A stretch of 52,565 nucleotides of DNA from an uncultured Acetatifactor sp. (GTDB lineage: Bacteria; Bacillota; Clostridia; Lachnospirales; Lachnospiraceae): contig CANPWA010000023.1 in NCBI GenBank assembly GCA_947581865.1, positions 1 to 52,565 of the forward strand. The letters run 5' to 3'. The position numbers and the translations under genes were made by a program. How positions within the stretch are numbered: position 1 is the stretch's first letter; each line of letters begins with the position of its first letter. Positions 26,032 to 35,571 of this stretch are shown piece by piece. The notes beneath the pieces were generated by a model that did no database searches, was not told the DNA's origin, and saw nothing but the letters and a program-made list of their open reading frames with translations.

Positions 26032-28977
26032 ATGAGAGAGTCAATGCAAAAGGCAAAGGATGCTGTTTTACCGGAGATTATATTTATTTTTGTTCTGCTG
26101 GCGTTTATCGTTTTTTCTTTTTTCTCTTTTATGAAGGAAAATTATAAGCGGATCCGGGTGCAGAATAACAATTTTATCAAAGTGGCTACAGAGCAGAATG
26201 CTGAGAGGATTGATGAGCTATTGGAGCTGTCCCAGAGCAATCTGAGTATGATGGCACTGCTCTATGGATCTCTGATGACGGAACCGGTGGTGGACGAATC
26301 CCTGTTACAGGATATGACGGACAGATCTTCCTTTGATTATGTGGAATTTATCTCGCAGGACGGAATGGATCTGACGGCGGATGGACGGACGGCAGATTTG
26401 TCTGACAGGGAATATTTTCTGGAAGGGATGCGGGGCAACAGCGGAAAATGTGTAATTTATAATTCCAGGATCACCAATGAGACATTGCTGATCTTTTATA
26501 CGCCTTTTTACTATGACCACAAGATCATCGGTGTTCTGAGCGGAATCCTTCGGGGAGATACTGTAAATGAGGTTCTCTCCACCGATTATTTTGGAGTGCA
26601 GGCAGATACCTATCTGCTCGAACGCGACGGAAGTGTGATTTTTTCAGTGGGAGACAGCTCTGATCCGGCAAATCTTTTGGATTCTTTGACAAAGAACGGT
26701 CAGCTTTCTTCAGAGGATCAAAGAAAGCTGGAACAGGCTCTCCGGGAAGGGACTGCCACCAGTTTCAATTATCGGGAAGCCGATGGAGAGGGAAGCGCAT
26801 ATATCACCCTTTTGGAAAACAGTGACTGGGTTCTCGTACAAAATTTTCCATCCTCTTTGACAAAACGTATGGTGGGAGAAGCGGATTCTGCAGGCATTCG
26901 GCTGGAAATCCGTCTGTTTATCGTTTTTATCCTATATGTGGTGTATTTGATGATCAAAAACAAAGGGCAGAGGAATCAGCTGGTTTCGGAAAAGCAGGAG
27001 ATGTCCCAGATCGTGGACAGTGTTACCCAGTTATTCTGTCGTTTTGCCCTTGTGGATTTTGAGAATAATACCTATGAATATCTTGAAGATAAGAAGAGCG
27101 GTGCGCCGGAGAAAGGCAATTTTCTGGATCTGATCAAATATTTGGAACCGAAATACGTCACAGAGGATGTGGACGGCGAAAAGATGAGCATGATCATCTC
27201 CCGGGAGTATGTGCAGAAGCATTTGACGGAGAATGTGCCGTATCTGCAGTACGAATATCAGATAGATATGGGAGGGTTGCGCTGGGAGAATGTATCCATC
27301 CTGTGTGTGGAGAGAAAAAAAGGGCTGCCTGCGAGCGTCTTATATGCCATACAGGATGTTACCGCCCTAAAAGAGCGGGAAATAGAGATCCGTCTGGCAT
27401 TAAAGAATGCGTCTGAGGCCGCAGAGGCGGCAAATCACGCCAAATCGGACTTCCTTGCCCGGATGTCCCATGATATACGCACTCCTATGAATGCTATCAT
27501 GGGCATGACGGCAGTCGCCGCTATGCACCTCGACGATCCGGAGCGTCTTGAGGACTGTCTGGGGAAGATTACCATTTCCAGCCGCCATCTGCTGGCTTTG
27601 ATCAACGATGTGCTGGATATGTCCAAAATAGAGAGCGGAAAAGTCACATTGTCGGAAGAGCCTTTTAATATGGCAGATATGGTGGACAGTATCCTTACCA
27701 TTATCCAGCCGCAGATCAATGGCAGAAAACAGCAGTTGAAAGTACATATTGCGGATATTGAGCACGAAAATGTGATCGGTGATACCTTACGCCTGAGACA
27801 GATTTTTGTGAATATCATAGGAAATGCGGTGAAGTTTACACCGGAGGAAGGAGAGATCACCTTTTCCATCCGGGAGTGCAGCTCCATGGTCCGCGGGATG
27901 GGCTGTTATGAGTTTATCTGTGAGGATACGGGTATCGGAATGGATGAGGAATTTATCAAGTCGATTTTCGATCCCTTTGCCCGTTCTCACAATTCTGTCA
28001 GCAAAAATATCGAAGGCACCGGGCTGGGGATGTCCATCGCCCGCAATATTGTGCAGATGATGAACGGCGACATTCAGGTGGAGAGCAGGCTGAATCAGGG
28101 TTCCCGGTTTACGGTCCGGGTGCATCTGAAGCTGCAGGATCCGGAGACAGAGGATGTGGGAGAGCTGCAGAACCTGCGTGTACTGGTGGCGGATGACGAT
28201 CAGGATGCCTGTATCAGCACCTGCGAAATTCTGGAAAGCATTGGCATGACGGCGGATTGGGTCCTAAGCGGTGATGAGGCAATTGACCGGACGGTGGCGC
28301 TGCATGGGAAGAAGGATGCCTATGCCACATTGATTTTGGACTGGAAGATGCCGGGAAAGGACGGCATCGAGACAGCCAGGGAAATCCGCAGACAGATAGG
28401 AGAAGACAGCCTGCCAATCATCATTTTGTCGGCATATGACTGGTCAGAGGCAGAGACCCAGGCCAGGGAGGCGGGCATTCAGGCATTTATTGAAAAACCG
28501 CTGTTTCGTTCCCGTCTGGTCTATGCTTTGAAGTCCGTACTTTCACAGAGGAGAAAGGCGGAACATCGGGAGACTTCCGAGCTGCAGCCCGACAGCTGCA
28601 AGGGAAAACGCATCCTTTTGGTGGAAGACAATGAGTTAAACCGTGAGATCGCAGTGGAGCTGCTCTCTTTCATTGGAGTGCAGGTGGAGCAGGCGGAGGA
28701 CGGCAAAGCTGCTCTGGATATGGTGGAGAAGAGCGGGCAGAATTATTATGATATGATCCTCATGGATATCCAGATGCCCGTTATGAATGGATATGAGGCG
28801 ACACGCCGTATCCGCGCGCTGGAAAGGGAGGATATGAAACAGATTCCGATTCTGGCGATGAGCGCCAACGCCTTTGACGATGATATCCACGAGGCGCTGG
28901 AATCCGGTATGAACGACTATGTGGCAAAACCGGTGGAGATCACAAAGCTTATGGAAGCTTTGAAAAAATGGCTGTGA
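26032..28977 (+). CDS. Membrane hybrid sensor histidine kinase with two receiver domains
   Basis: About 981 residues. A first membrane helix (about 15-35) is followed by an extracellular Cache-like sensor region (about 50-285), a second helix (about 290-310) and a PAS-like region (about 325-450). The HisKA helix has the phospho-acceptor histidine in ARMSHDIRTPMN (H480). The HATPase domain carries DTGIGM and GTGLGMSIARN. Two receiver domains have acceptor aspartates D770 (LILDWKMPG) and D912 (LILMDIQMP). No DNA-binding output is present, so the phosphate probably passes to another protein. The ATG at 26032 follows GGAG; 25981 is an alternative. Its layout closely parallels the kinase at 42204-44798. 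Confidence 0.93.
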   Translation: MRESMQKAKDAVLPEIIFIFVLLAFIVFSFFSFMKENYKRIRVQNNNFIKVATEQNAERIDELLELSQSNLSMMALLYGSLMTEPVVDESLLQDMTDRSSFDYVEFISQDGMDLTADGRTADLSDREYFLEGMRGNSGKCVIYNSRITNETLLIFYTPFYYDHKIIGVLSGILRGDTVNEVLSTDYFGVQADTYLLERDGSVIFSVGDSSDPANLLDSLTKNGQLSSEDQRKLEQALREGTATSFNYREADGEGSAYITLLENSDWVLVQNFPSSLTKRMVGEADSAGIRLEIRLFIVFILYVVYLMIKNKGQRNQLVSEKQEMSQIVDSVTQLFCRFALVDFENNTYEYLEDKKSGAPEKGNFLDLIKYLEPKYVTEDVDGEKMSMIISREYVQKHLTENVPYLQYEYQIDMGGLRWENVSILCVERKKGLPASVLYAIQDVTALKEREIEIRLALKNASEAAEAANHAKSDFLARMSHDIRTPMNAIMGMTAVAAMHLDDPERLEDCLGKITISSRHLLALINDVLDMSKIESGKVTLSEEPFNMADMVDSILTIIQPQINGRKQQLKVHIADIEHENVIGDTLRLRQIFVNIIGNAVKFTPEEGEITFSIRECSSMVRGMGCYEFICEDTGIGMDEEFIKSIFDPFARSHNSVSKNIEGTGLGMSIARNIVQMMNGDIQVESRLNQGSRFTVRVHLKLQDPETEDVGELQNLRVLVADDDQDACISTCEILESIGMTADWVLSGDEAIDRTVALHGKKDAYATLILDWKMPGKDGIETAREIRRQIGEDSLPIIILSAYDWSEAETQAREAGIQAFIEKPLFRSRLVYALKSVLSQRRKAEHRETSELQPDSCKGKRILLVEDNELNREIAVELLSFIGVQVEQAEDGKAALDMVEKSGQNYYDMILMDIQMPVMNGYEATRRIRALEREDMKQIPILAMSANAFDDDIHEALESGMNDYVAKPVEITKLMEALKKWL

Positions 28978-29048
28978 CGCCCGCATCTATGCACGGAAAG
29001 CACCTGACAGGAATACAGTATAGGAGTTATATTGGGAGGTGCAGTTCA

Positions 29049-29201
29049 ATGCAGACGGATCCGTATGGAAGTATTCGGGCGTGTGAAGATATTCCGTTTT
29101 CCTTTCCGCCGCAGCATCAGGATAAACAGCCCGGGCTGGAATATAGAATGGATCCCAGACCGGTACTTCATCCCAACGGTGGGACAATCGTGGGTTCTTA
29201 A
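29049..29201 (+). CDS. 50-residue protein resembling the N-terminal leader of SDR stress proteins
   Basis: The ATG has an excellent GGGAGGTG seven nt upstream. The 50-codon frame contains PPQHQDKQPGLEYRMDPRP, the distinctive leader that precedes the Rossmann fold in a clade of short-chain dehydrogenases (YhdF/YhxD-like). The GxxxGIG dinucleotide-binding part is missing and the frame ends soon after. It is either a truncated gene or a stand-alone micro-protein built from that leader. A terminator follows at 29243, so it could still form a complete short transcription unit. Apart from this, the gap between the kinase and the next gene (28978-29499) holds nothing I can name. Confidence 0.45.
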   Translation: MQTDPYGSIRACEDIPFSFPPQHQDKQPGLEYRMDPRPVLHPNGGTIVGS

Positions 29202-29242
29202 TATTGTAAAAATATATTATACGGCGGAATATACTCCATAAA

Positions 29243-29288
29243 GGGAGCATATTATAACGAAATCAGGTTATGGTATGCTCCCTTTTTT
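29243..29288 (+). terminator. Rho-independent terminator
   Basis: GGGAGCATA (29243-29251) pairs with TATGCTCCC (29274-29282) and is followed by six T. It would end transcripts from the hybrid kinase and the 50-codon frame. Confidence 0.85.
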
Positions 29289-29499
29289 CTTTTCGCGGGC
29301 AGTGGGGCGGATGCTATGTTATATGGAAGACGGGGTTTTTTATCCGTAACCCCTTTAACTTTTCCGGTGCATATGCTATCATAAAATTACATTTAACCAA
29401 CAGGGTTTATGGGGCTGCATTTATAAATTATGGGATATACCGGCGGATGCCGGGATGATTGGAAGATATTTAAAATACAAAATGATGGAGGTGCCGGGT

Positions 29500-30333
29500 A
29501 TGGACGGACAGGGCAATCAGCAGTTAGAGAAAGTAGTCAGTATGCTTCCTTTAATGAAACAGATGTTTTCCCATGACGTATTTATCACTGTCTTAGACAA
29601 GGATGGGATCGTACAGGGATTTTCGATTCCGGACGGAGAGAAACCCCAGTTGAATGTGGGCGATCTGTTTCATGATCCCAGCGGTGCTTTTAGCGAAGTG
29701 ATCCGTACCGGGAGGGCAAGGCACAATTATCTGCCGAAGGAGGTCATGGGAGAGGCGTTTGAGGGAGAATTGATACCCATAAAGGATGGCAGCAGTGTTG
29801 TGGGCTGTCTGACCTGTACATACTCCGCAGGGGTGAAGGAAGAGATGGCAGAGATAACCGCAAAGTTCAAGGGCTCTGTAGAAAATATCCAGAATTCCCT
29901 GCAAGATCTTTTGGGCGGGATCGAGAATCTGTTTAAATTGCTTGCCGATATGGACGAGATCGCAAATACCGTGGAGAATGATGTGAACGATGCGGTCTCC
30001 GTAGTCAATAAGATCAACGGCAATGCCTCCCATTCTAATATTCTTGCGCTGAATGCGTCTATAGAGGCGGCACGAAGCGGAGAGCATGGGCGGGGATTTG
30101 CAGTGGTTGCATCCGAGATGGGAAAACTTGCCAATGACAGCGGCAAATCGGCATCGGAGATCAAAGATACCCTAAATACGATCATGCAGCATTTGAACAC
30201 TATCACCGCTTCTATTAAGGATGCCGGGAGATTTGCCGGAGAGTACAGGGGGAGTATCGGATCCATCCAGAAGATCCTGGAGGAGACGGTAGTGCTGGCA
30301 GGAGAGCTGGAGGAGGATATTGACCGTCGTTAA
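29500..30333 (+). CDS. Soluble methyl-accepting chemotaxis-like protein
   Basis: A 277-residue cytoplasmic receptor-like protein. The N-terminal 120 residues form a PAS-like sensing domain ([20 protein letters not shown]). The C-terminal half is a short MCP signalling coiled coil with the hairpin tip [20 protein letters not shown]. No membrane segment is present. The ATG at 29500 has GGAGGTG six nt upstream. The signalling arm is shorter than in canonical MCPs, so it may not reach standard arrays. It is directly followed by the FeoA-FeoB gene, which suggests a sensing role tied to iron or redox, an inference from position. Confidence 0.85.
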   Translation: MDGQGNQQLEKVVSMLPLMKQMFSHDVFITVLDKDGIVQGFSIPDGEKPQLNVGDLFHDPSGAFSEVIRTGRARHNYLPKEVMGEAFEGELIPIKDGSSVVGCLTCTYSAGVKEEMAEITAKFKGSVENIQNSLQDLLGGIENLFKLLADMDEIANTVENDVNDAVSVVNKINGNASHSNILALNASIEAARSGEHGRGFAVVASEMGKLANDSGKSASEIKDTLNTIMQHLNTITASIKDAGRFAGEYRGSIGSIQKILEETVVLAGELEEDIDRR

Positions 30334-30361
30334 GAGTTATTCTGACAGTCGAGAAACATAT

Positions 30362-32740
30362 ATGACTTTAAGAGAATTACCGATCGGAAAAATGGCGACC
30401 GTCACCACTGTGGGCGGTGAGGGAGCGCTTCGACAACATTTTTTGGATATGGGTGTGATTCCGGGCACGGATATTGTGCTGGTCAAATACGCACCCATGG
30501 GTGACCCCATGGAGTTTATGCTCCACGGTTATGATCTGACGCTCCGCGTCGCGGATGCGGAGAAAATAGGTATCCGGGATGTGAGGGATGCCAAAAAAGC
30601 GTTGCCGGATACCGCGGAACGTACGATCCGTCCGGACAGAAAAAAAGGCATAGAACACCCCGGGCTGGGAGAGGGCGGAAAGTATCATGTGAAGGAGACG
30701 GAACACCCGCTGCCGGAGGGAGAGACGTTGACGTTTGCCCTGGCGGGCAATCAGAATTGCGGAAAAACAACGCTGTTTAATCAGCTTACAGGTGCGAATC
30801 AGCATGTGGGCAACTTTCCCGGCGTCACGGTGGACAGAAAGGACGGAGTTATAAAAGGGCATAGCAACACCCTGATCACGGATCTGCCGGGGATATATTC
30901 CATGTCGCCCTATTCCAGCGAAGAGATCGTAACCCGGGCATATGTTCTTAAAGAACATCCCAAAGGGATCATCAACGTGGTGGATGCCTCCAATATTGAG
31001 AGGAATCTTTATCTGACCATGCAGCTCATGGAACTGGATATTCCCATGGTGCTGGCTCTCAATATGATGGATGAGGTAAGGGGAAACGGCGGATCCGTTC
31101 AGATCAATGAGATGGAAGAACTTCTGGGGATACCTGTGGTGCCCATCTCCGCCGCCAAAAACGAGGGGATTGACGAACTGATAGATCATGCCATTCATGT
31201 GGCAAAATATCAGGAAAAGCCCGGAAGGATCGATTTCTGCGGTGCGGACAAAAACGGCGGCGCGGTGCACAGATGCCTCCATGCCATCATGCACCTGATC
31301 GAGGATCATGCGCTGCGGGCAGGCATTCCTGTCCGGTTTGCCGCAGGCAAGCTGGCGGAGGGTGATGAAAGTATCCTGGAGAGCCTGAATCTGGATGACA
31401 ACGAGAAGGAGATGCTGCAGCATATCATTCTTCAGATGGAGAAAGAAAGCGGGATGGATCGTGCGGCGGCAATCGCGGACATGCGGTTCGCTTTTATCCG
31501 GGATGTGTGCGGTAAGACTGTGGTGAAACCCCGGGAGAGCAGAGAGCATGCCCGGAGCGTGGAGATTGACAGGATCCTGACCGGAAAATATACAGCGATT
31601 CCCGCTTTTATCGCCATCATGGGTGTTGTGTTCTGGTTGACTTTCAATGTGATCGGAGCATGGCTTCAGAATCTGTTGGCGCAGGGAATCGAAAGTTTAT
31701 CCGATCTGACGGATACCGTTCTTTCGGCAATGGGAGTGAATGAAGTCTTGCACTCCCTGGTGATCGACGGTATTTTTAACGGTGTGGGAAGTGTGTTGAG
31801 TTTTCTGCCTATTATTGTGACGCTGTTTTTCTTCCTGTCCCTTTTGGAAGACAGCGGATATATTGCGAGAGTGGCGTTTGTCATGGACAGACTCTTAAGA
31901 AAAATCGGATTGTCCGGCAGAAGCATTGTGCCTATGCTGATCGGGTTTGGCTGTACGGTCCCCGGTGTCATGGCGACGCGGACCCTGCCCTCCGAGAGGG
32001 ACAGGAAGATGACGATATTATTGACCCCTTTTATGAGCTGTTCCGCCAAGGTACCGATCTACAGTTTCTTTGTGGCAGTGTTTTTCCCGCAGTACGGTGC
32101 GCTGGTGATGATAGGATTATATGTGCTGGGGATCGTGCTGGGGATCGTACTGGCGCTGTTTCTCAAGGGGACAATGTTTCAGGGGGAGGCAGTTCCTTTC
32201 GTGATGGAGCTTCCCAACTACCGGATGCCGGGGCTGAAGAATGTGGCGCATCTGCTGTGGGATAAGGCAAAGGATTTTCTGCAGCGGGCATTTACGGTGA
32301 TCTTTATCGCCACAATTGTGATATGGTTCTTACAAACCTTTGATTTTAAGCTGAACGTGGTGACGGATTCCCAGGAGAGTATACTGGCGGTGGCGGCGAG
32401 CCTGATCGCTCCGGCTTTAAAGCCTCTGGGGCTGGGGGACTGGAGAATTGCCACTGCCCTGATCACAGGCTTTATGGCGAAGGAGAGTGTGGTTTCCACC
32501 CTTTCTGTTCTCTTTGGGACGACGGGAGCCTTTGCCGGTGTGCTGAACCCCGCGTCGGCAGCAGGGCTTTTGGTGTTCTGCCTGCTTTACACACCCTGCA
32601 TTGCGGCAGTTGCCTCCGTGAAACGGGAGCTGGGAACCAAATGGGCAATCACCGTTGCGGCAGGGCAGTGTGTTATCGCCTGGATGGCTGCGTATGTGGT
32701 GAGATTTGTGCTGATGCTGGTTGTGGTTGCACTGAGATAA
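30362..32740 (+). CDS. feoB: Ferrous iron transporter FeoA-FeoB fusion
   Basis: About 792 residues. The first 75 form a FeoA (SH3-like) domain (LRELPIGKMATVTTV ... FLDMGVIPG). The FeoB G domain begins at G129 with GNQNCGKTT and DLPGIYSM. The C-terminal permease has two Gate regions (PIIVTLFFFLSLLEDSGYIA, SCSAKVPIYSFF) and many membrane helices. It imports Fe2+ under anaerobic conditions. The ATG at 30362 begins the FeoA domain; an earlier TTG at 30320 would overlap the preceding gene. The fusion replaces the usual separate feoA. A tandem hemerythrin follows. Confidence 0.95.
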   Translation: MTLRELPIGKMATVTTVGGEGALRQHFLDMGVIPGTDIVLVKYAPMGDPMEFMLHGYDLTLRVADAEKIGIRDVRDAKKALPDTAERTIRPDRKKGIEHPGLGEGGKYHVKETEHPLPEGETLTFALAGNQNCGKTTLFNQLTGANQHVGNFPGVTVDRKDGVIKGHSNTLITDLPGIYSMSPYSSEEIVTRAYVLKEHPKGIINVVDASNIERNLYLTMQLMELDIPMVLALNMMDEVRGNGGSVQINEMEELLGIPVVPISAAKNEGIDELIDHAIHVAKYQEKPGRIDFCGADKNGGAVHRCLHAIMHLIEDHALRAGIPVRFAAGKLAEGDESILESLNLDDNEKEMLQHIILQMEKESGMDRAAAIADMRFAFIRDVCGKTVVKPRESREHARSVEIDRILTGKYTAIPAFIAIMGVVFWLTFNVIGAWLQNLLAQGIESLSDLTDTVLSAMGVNEVLHSLVIDGIFNGVGSVLSFLPIIVTLFFFLSLLEDSGYIARVAFVMDRLLRKIGLSGRSIVPMLIGFGCTVPGVMATRTLPSERDRKMTILLTPFMSCSAKVPIYSFFVAVFFPQYGALVMIGLYVLGIVLGIVLALFLKGTMFQGEAVPFVMELPNYRMPGLKNVAHLLWDKAKDFLQRAFTVIFIATIVIWFLQTFDFKLNVVTDSQESILAVAASLIAPALKPLGLGDWRIATALITGFMAKESVVSTLSVLFGTTGAFAGVLNPASAAGLLVFCLLYTPCIAAVASVKRELGTKWAITVAAGQCVIAWMAAYVVRFVLMLVVVALR

Positions 32741-32788
32741 TGTGTCTGACAGGAAAAGGACGTGTGGATTGAGAGAGGAGGATGGAGG

Positions 32789-33610
32789 ATGTTTCAGTTT
32801 ACGGACGATTGCCTTTTGGGGGTGCCGGAGCTTGACAATGAACACAGAAAACTGTTTGATCTGCTCCACCAGGCGATGTTCATGTTGCAGAATGAATACG
32901 GCGGTGACAAATATTCGGAAATAAAGGGGCTGTTGGAAGAGCTGGAGCAGTATGCGGATGAACATTTTGCCCATGAAGAGGCATATATGGAAAAAATATG
33001 TGACCCTGAGTGGATTCTCCAGCGTTCCCAGCACAGGACGTTTCGGGAGAAGATCATAGAGTTTTTTGTGCGGAATATTGACGGTGAGGAAGAGCAGCGT
33101 CAGGCTTTGGAGGATTTGATCAATTTCCTGGCGAAGTGGCTGTATCATCATATCATCGGGAGTGACACGCTGATCGGCAAGCTTCCTCCCCTGGAGCAGT
33201 GGATGATGAAAGAAAATCCCTGTAAGTTTTCCGAAGAATATATGACGGGCATCGGGCTGATAGACAAGGAGCACAGGACATTATTTGAGATTGTGGAGCG
33301 GGCAGACAATCTGGTGAGATCCCTTTATGTCGGGGCGGCATACGACGATGTCATGCAGATTCTGGAGCAGCTGAAATCCTATGCGGAACTTCACTTCGCT
33401 GACGAAGAAAGTTATATGAGGGAAGTGGGATATGAGGGCTACGAGGCACAGAAACGTGCCCATGAAGCGTTTATGGCAAGGATGGAGGAGATTGATGAAA
33501 CGGAGATTGAGGCGGATCCGCAGACCTATCTGGAGAGTCTTATAGAGTTTCTGCTGGGATGGCTGATCAATCATATCCTGCAGTCGGATAAAAAAATACC
33601 TGTAAAATAA
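32789..33610 (+). CDS. Tandem bacteriohemerythrin
   Basis: A 273-residue protein made of two hemerythrin domains in a row, each with the full di-iron ligand pattern. The first has LDNEHRKLF, HFAHEEAYM, QHRTF and YHHIIGSD. The second has IDKEHRTLF, HFADEESYM, AHEAF and NHILQSD. Hemerythrins bind O2 reversibly and can store or sense oxygen or iron. The ATG at 32789 follows GAGGAGGATGGAGG. It lies 48 bp after FeoB and is probably co-transcribed, linking Fe2+ uptake with an O2-binding iron protein. Two-domain versions are less common than single ones. Confidence 0.93.
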   Translation: MFQFTDDCLLGVPELDNEHRKLFDLLHQAMFMLQNEYGGDKYSEIKGLLEELEQYADEHFAHEEAYMEKICDPEWILQRSQHRTFREKIIEFFVRNIDGEEEQRQALEDLINFLAKWLYHHIIGSDTLIGKLPPLEQWMMKENPCKFSEEYMTGIGLIDKEHRTLFEIVERADNLVRSLYVGAAYDDVMQILEQLKSYAELHFADEESYMREVGYEGYEAQKRAHEAFMARMEEIDETEIEADPQTYLESLIEFLLGWLINHILQSDKKIPVK

Positions 33611-33652
33611 TCGATACATACCTTTATTTAATCAGATCTTTTGCTTGGAAAG

Positions 33653-33696
33653 GGAATCATAGGTGATCAAAATATCACAGATGATTCCTTTTTTTT
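33653..33696 (+). terminator. Terminator after the feo-hemerythrin unit
   Basis: GGAATCAT, a 2-nt internal loop and GTGAT pair with ATCAC and ATGATTCC, followed by eight T (33689-33696). It lies directly before the pst Pho box, and its T tract touches the first TTTACA repeat. Confidence 0.85.
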
Positions 33697-33748
33697 ACAA
33701 TAATTTTACAGGGGTATGATAACCAATTTGATGTTTCAGGGGTATTCT
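33694..33748 (+). promoter_or_regulatory. Pho-box promoter of pstSCAB-phoU
   Basis: TTTACA at 33694 and 33705, a degenerate unit at 33716 and TTTGAT at 33727 are all in 11-bp phase. A -10 element, TATTCT, starts at 33743. This fits direct-repeat PhoP/PhoB boxes of Firmicutes (TT-A-C-A repeats with 5-bp spacers). The layout is the same, base for base in spacing, as the promoter before phoB. Confidence 0.85.
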
Positions 33749-33837
33749 TTTGGTGTGATAGGAAGTAAGGTCATGGTCCTGCTTCCGTGATGAAAATGCC
33801 GCTGTATGCGGCAGAAAGAGAGGAATATAGGAAGGGT

Positions 33838-34668
33838 ATGAAAACTACAGATAAGAAAGCAGCAAAGAAAGCGTTTGCATTGGCAGCAGCTACGATCCTG
33901 GCGGTCTCATCGCTGGCGGGGTGTTCAAAGCAGGTGTCCGGGACGGTGTCCACCGACGGGTCCACCTCCATGGAAAAGGTGATCGGAACATTGGGTGAGG
34001 CGTTTGAGGAGCAAAATTCCGGTGTGAGCTTTACTTATAATCCCACGGGTTCCGGTTCCGGTATTCAGGCGGTATTGGAGGGAAGATGCGATATCGGTCT
34101 TTCCAGCCGCGCCCTGAAGGACGAGGAGAAGGCGGGGGGTCTTAAAGAGACAATATTGGCATATGACGGTATCGCGCTCATCGTCCATCCCTCCAATCCC
34201 GTAGAAAATCTGGATAAGGAGACCATCGCTAAAATTTATACCGGTGAAATTACCAACTGGAAAGACGTAGGCGGTGAGGACGCGGAGATCGTTCTGATCG
34301 GAAGAGAGGCGGGCAGCGGCACCAGGGACGGATTTGAATCTATCACCGGCACGGAGGATGCCTGTCAGTACCGTCAGGAGCTGACTTCCACGGGCGATGT
34401 GATTACCACGGTATCTACCAATCCCGGTGCAATCGGCTATGCGTCTTTGGCATCCGTTAACGAGAGTGTAAAAGCGGTTTCCGTAAACGGTGTGACGCCT
34501 GCCGAAGAGACGGTCAAGGACGGAAGCTATGAGATACAGCGTCCCTTTGTACTGGTGACCAAGGAGGGAACCAAGCTCTCCGATGCGGCACAGAAGTTCT
34601 ATGATTTCGCCATGTCCGATGAGGCAGTCTCCTATATATCCGGTGCGGGAGCGGTGGCTGCACGATGA
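33838..34668 (+). CDS. pstS: Phosphate-binding lipoprotein PstS
   Basis: A 276-residue extracellular phosphate-binding protein of the Pst ABC transporter. The signal peptide ends in the lipobox SLAGC (lipidated C29). The phosphate-binding loops are visible: STDGSTSM, PTGSGSGIQ, GLSSRALK and GREAGSGTRDGFE. The start at 33838 has AGGAAGGGT just upstream. The gene overlaps pstC by ATGA and sits downstream of a Pho box, so it should be induced by phosphate starvation. Confidence 0.96.
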   Translation: MKTTDKKAAKKAFALAAATILAVSSLAGCSKQVSGTVSTDGSTSMEKVIGTLGEAFEEQNSGVSFTYNPTGSGSGIQAVLEGRCDIGLSSRALKDEEKAGGLKETILAYDGIALIVHPSNPVENLDKETIAKIYTGEITNWKDVGGEDAEIVLIGREAGSGTRDGFESITGTEDACQYRQELTSTGDVITTVSTNPGAIGYASLASVNESVKAVSVNGVTPAEETVKDGSYEIQRPFVLVTKEGTKLSDAAQKFYDFAMSDEAVSYISGAGAVAAR

Positions 34669-35531
34669 AAGACAAGCAATTTCTTGAAAATATTGTCCAC
34701 GGGATGTTTCTGATCCTGGGACTGATCACAGTAGGTTTTGTATTGCTGATCACGGTGTATCTGGTTCTGTCCGGGATTCCGGCAATCCGTGAGATCGGGC
34801 TGTTCGACTTTCTGCTTGGCGATGAGTGGCAGTCCACGGCGGCAGAGCCCTCCTTTGGAATCCTGCCTTTTATTCTGACCAGTATCTACGGTACGGCGGG
34901 GGCGATCCTTCTGGGAGTGCCGGTAGGGTTTCTGACCGCGGTGTATCTGGCAAAGGAAGCGCCTTCCGGCATCCGGAATGTGGTATCCTCTGCAGTGAGT
35001 CTTTTGGCGGGGATACCGTCCGTGGTCTATGGTCTGGTTGGAATGTTGGTATTGGTACCCGGAATCAGGAGGCTTTTTCACATTCCCGACGGCGCGAGTC
35101 TTCTGGCGGCGATCATTGTGCTGGCAATTATGATACTGCCGTCAATTATCAATGTATCCATCACGGCGCTGGAGGCGGTTCCCAGAGAGTATGAGGACGC
35201 TTCTCTGGCGCTGGGGGCCACTCCCGTGGAGACCTATTTCCGGGTTTCCGTACCTGCGGCGAGGAGCGGGATCGCGGCTGCGGTGGTACTGGGCGTGGGA
35301 AGAGCGATCGGCGAGGCAATGGCTGTGATGATGGTGTCCGGCAACGCGCCGAATATGCCCTCTTTATTTCAAAGCGTGCGTTTTCTGACTACGGCGGTGG
35401 CCAGCGAGATGTCCTATGCCAGCGGACTGCAGGAAAGGGCGTTGTTTTCCATTGCGTTGGTCTTATTTTTCTTTATCATGCTGATCAATGCGACTCTGAA
35501 TTTCTTTTTAAAGCGAAGCAAAGAGGAATGA
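34665..35531 (+). CDS. pstC: Phosphate ABC transporter permease PstC
   Basis: A 288-residue inner-membrane permease with six predicted helices and the ABC-contact EAA loop ALGATPVETYFRVSVPAA. The segment GIPSVVYGLVGM is typical of PstC/PstA. It overlaps pstS by 4 bp (ATGA). Confidence 0.95.
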   Translation: MKDKQFLENIVHGMFLILGLITVGFVLLITVYLVLSGIPAIREIGLFDFLLGDEWQSTAAEPSFGILPFILTSIYGTAGAILLGVPVGFLTAVYLAKEAPSGIRNVVSSAVSLLAGIPSVVYGLVGMLVLVPGIRRLFHIPDGASLLAAIIVLAIMILPSIINVSITALEAVPREYEDASLALGATPVETYFRVSVPAARSGIAAAVVLGVGRAIGEAMAVMMVSGNAPNMPSLFQSVRFLTTAVASEMSYASGLQERALFSIALVLFFFIMLINATLNFFLKRSKEE

Positions 35532-35571
35532 GGGAAGAAATGTCCGTCTGCCGGACGAAAGAGGTATTTAA

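Noticed and set aside
30377..31549. A 390-codon minus-strand open frame opposite feoB
   Set aside because: The plus strand encodes clear FeoA and FeoB motifs; the antisense product is rich in His, Arg and Ile with no domain pattern.
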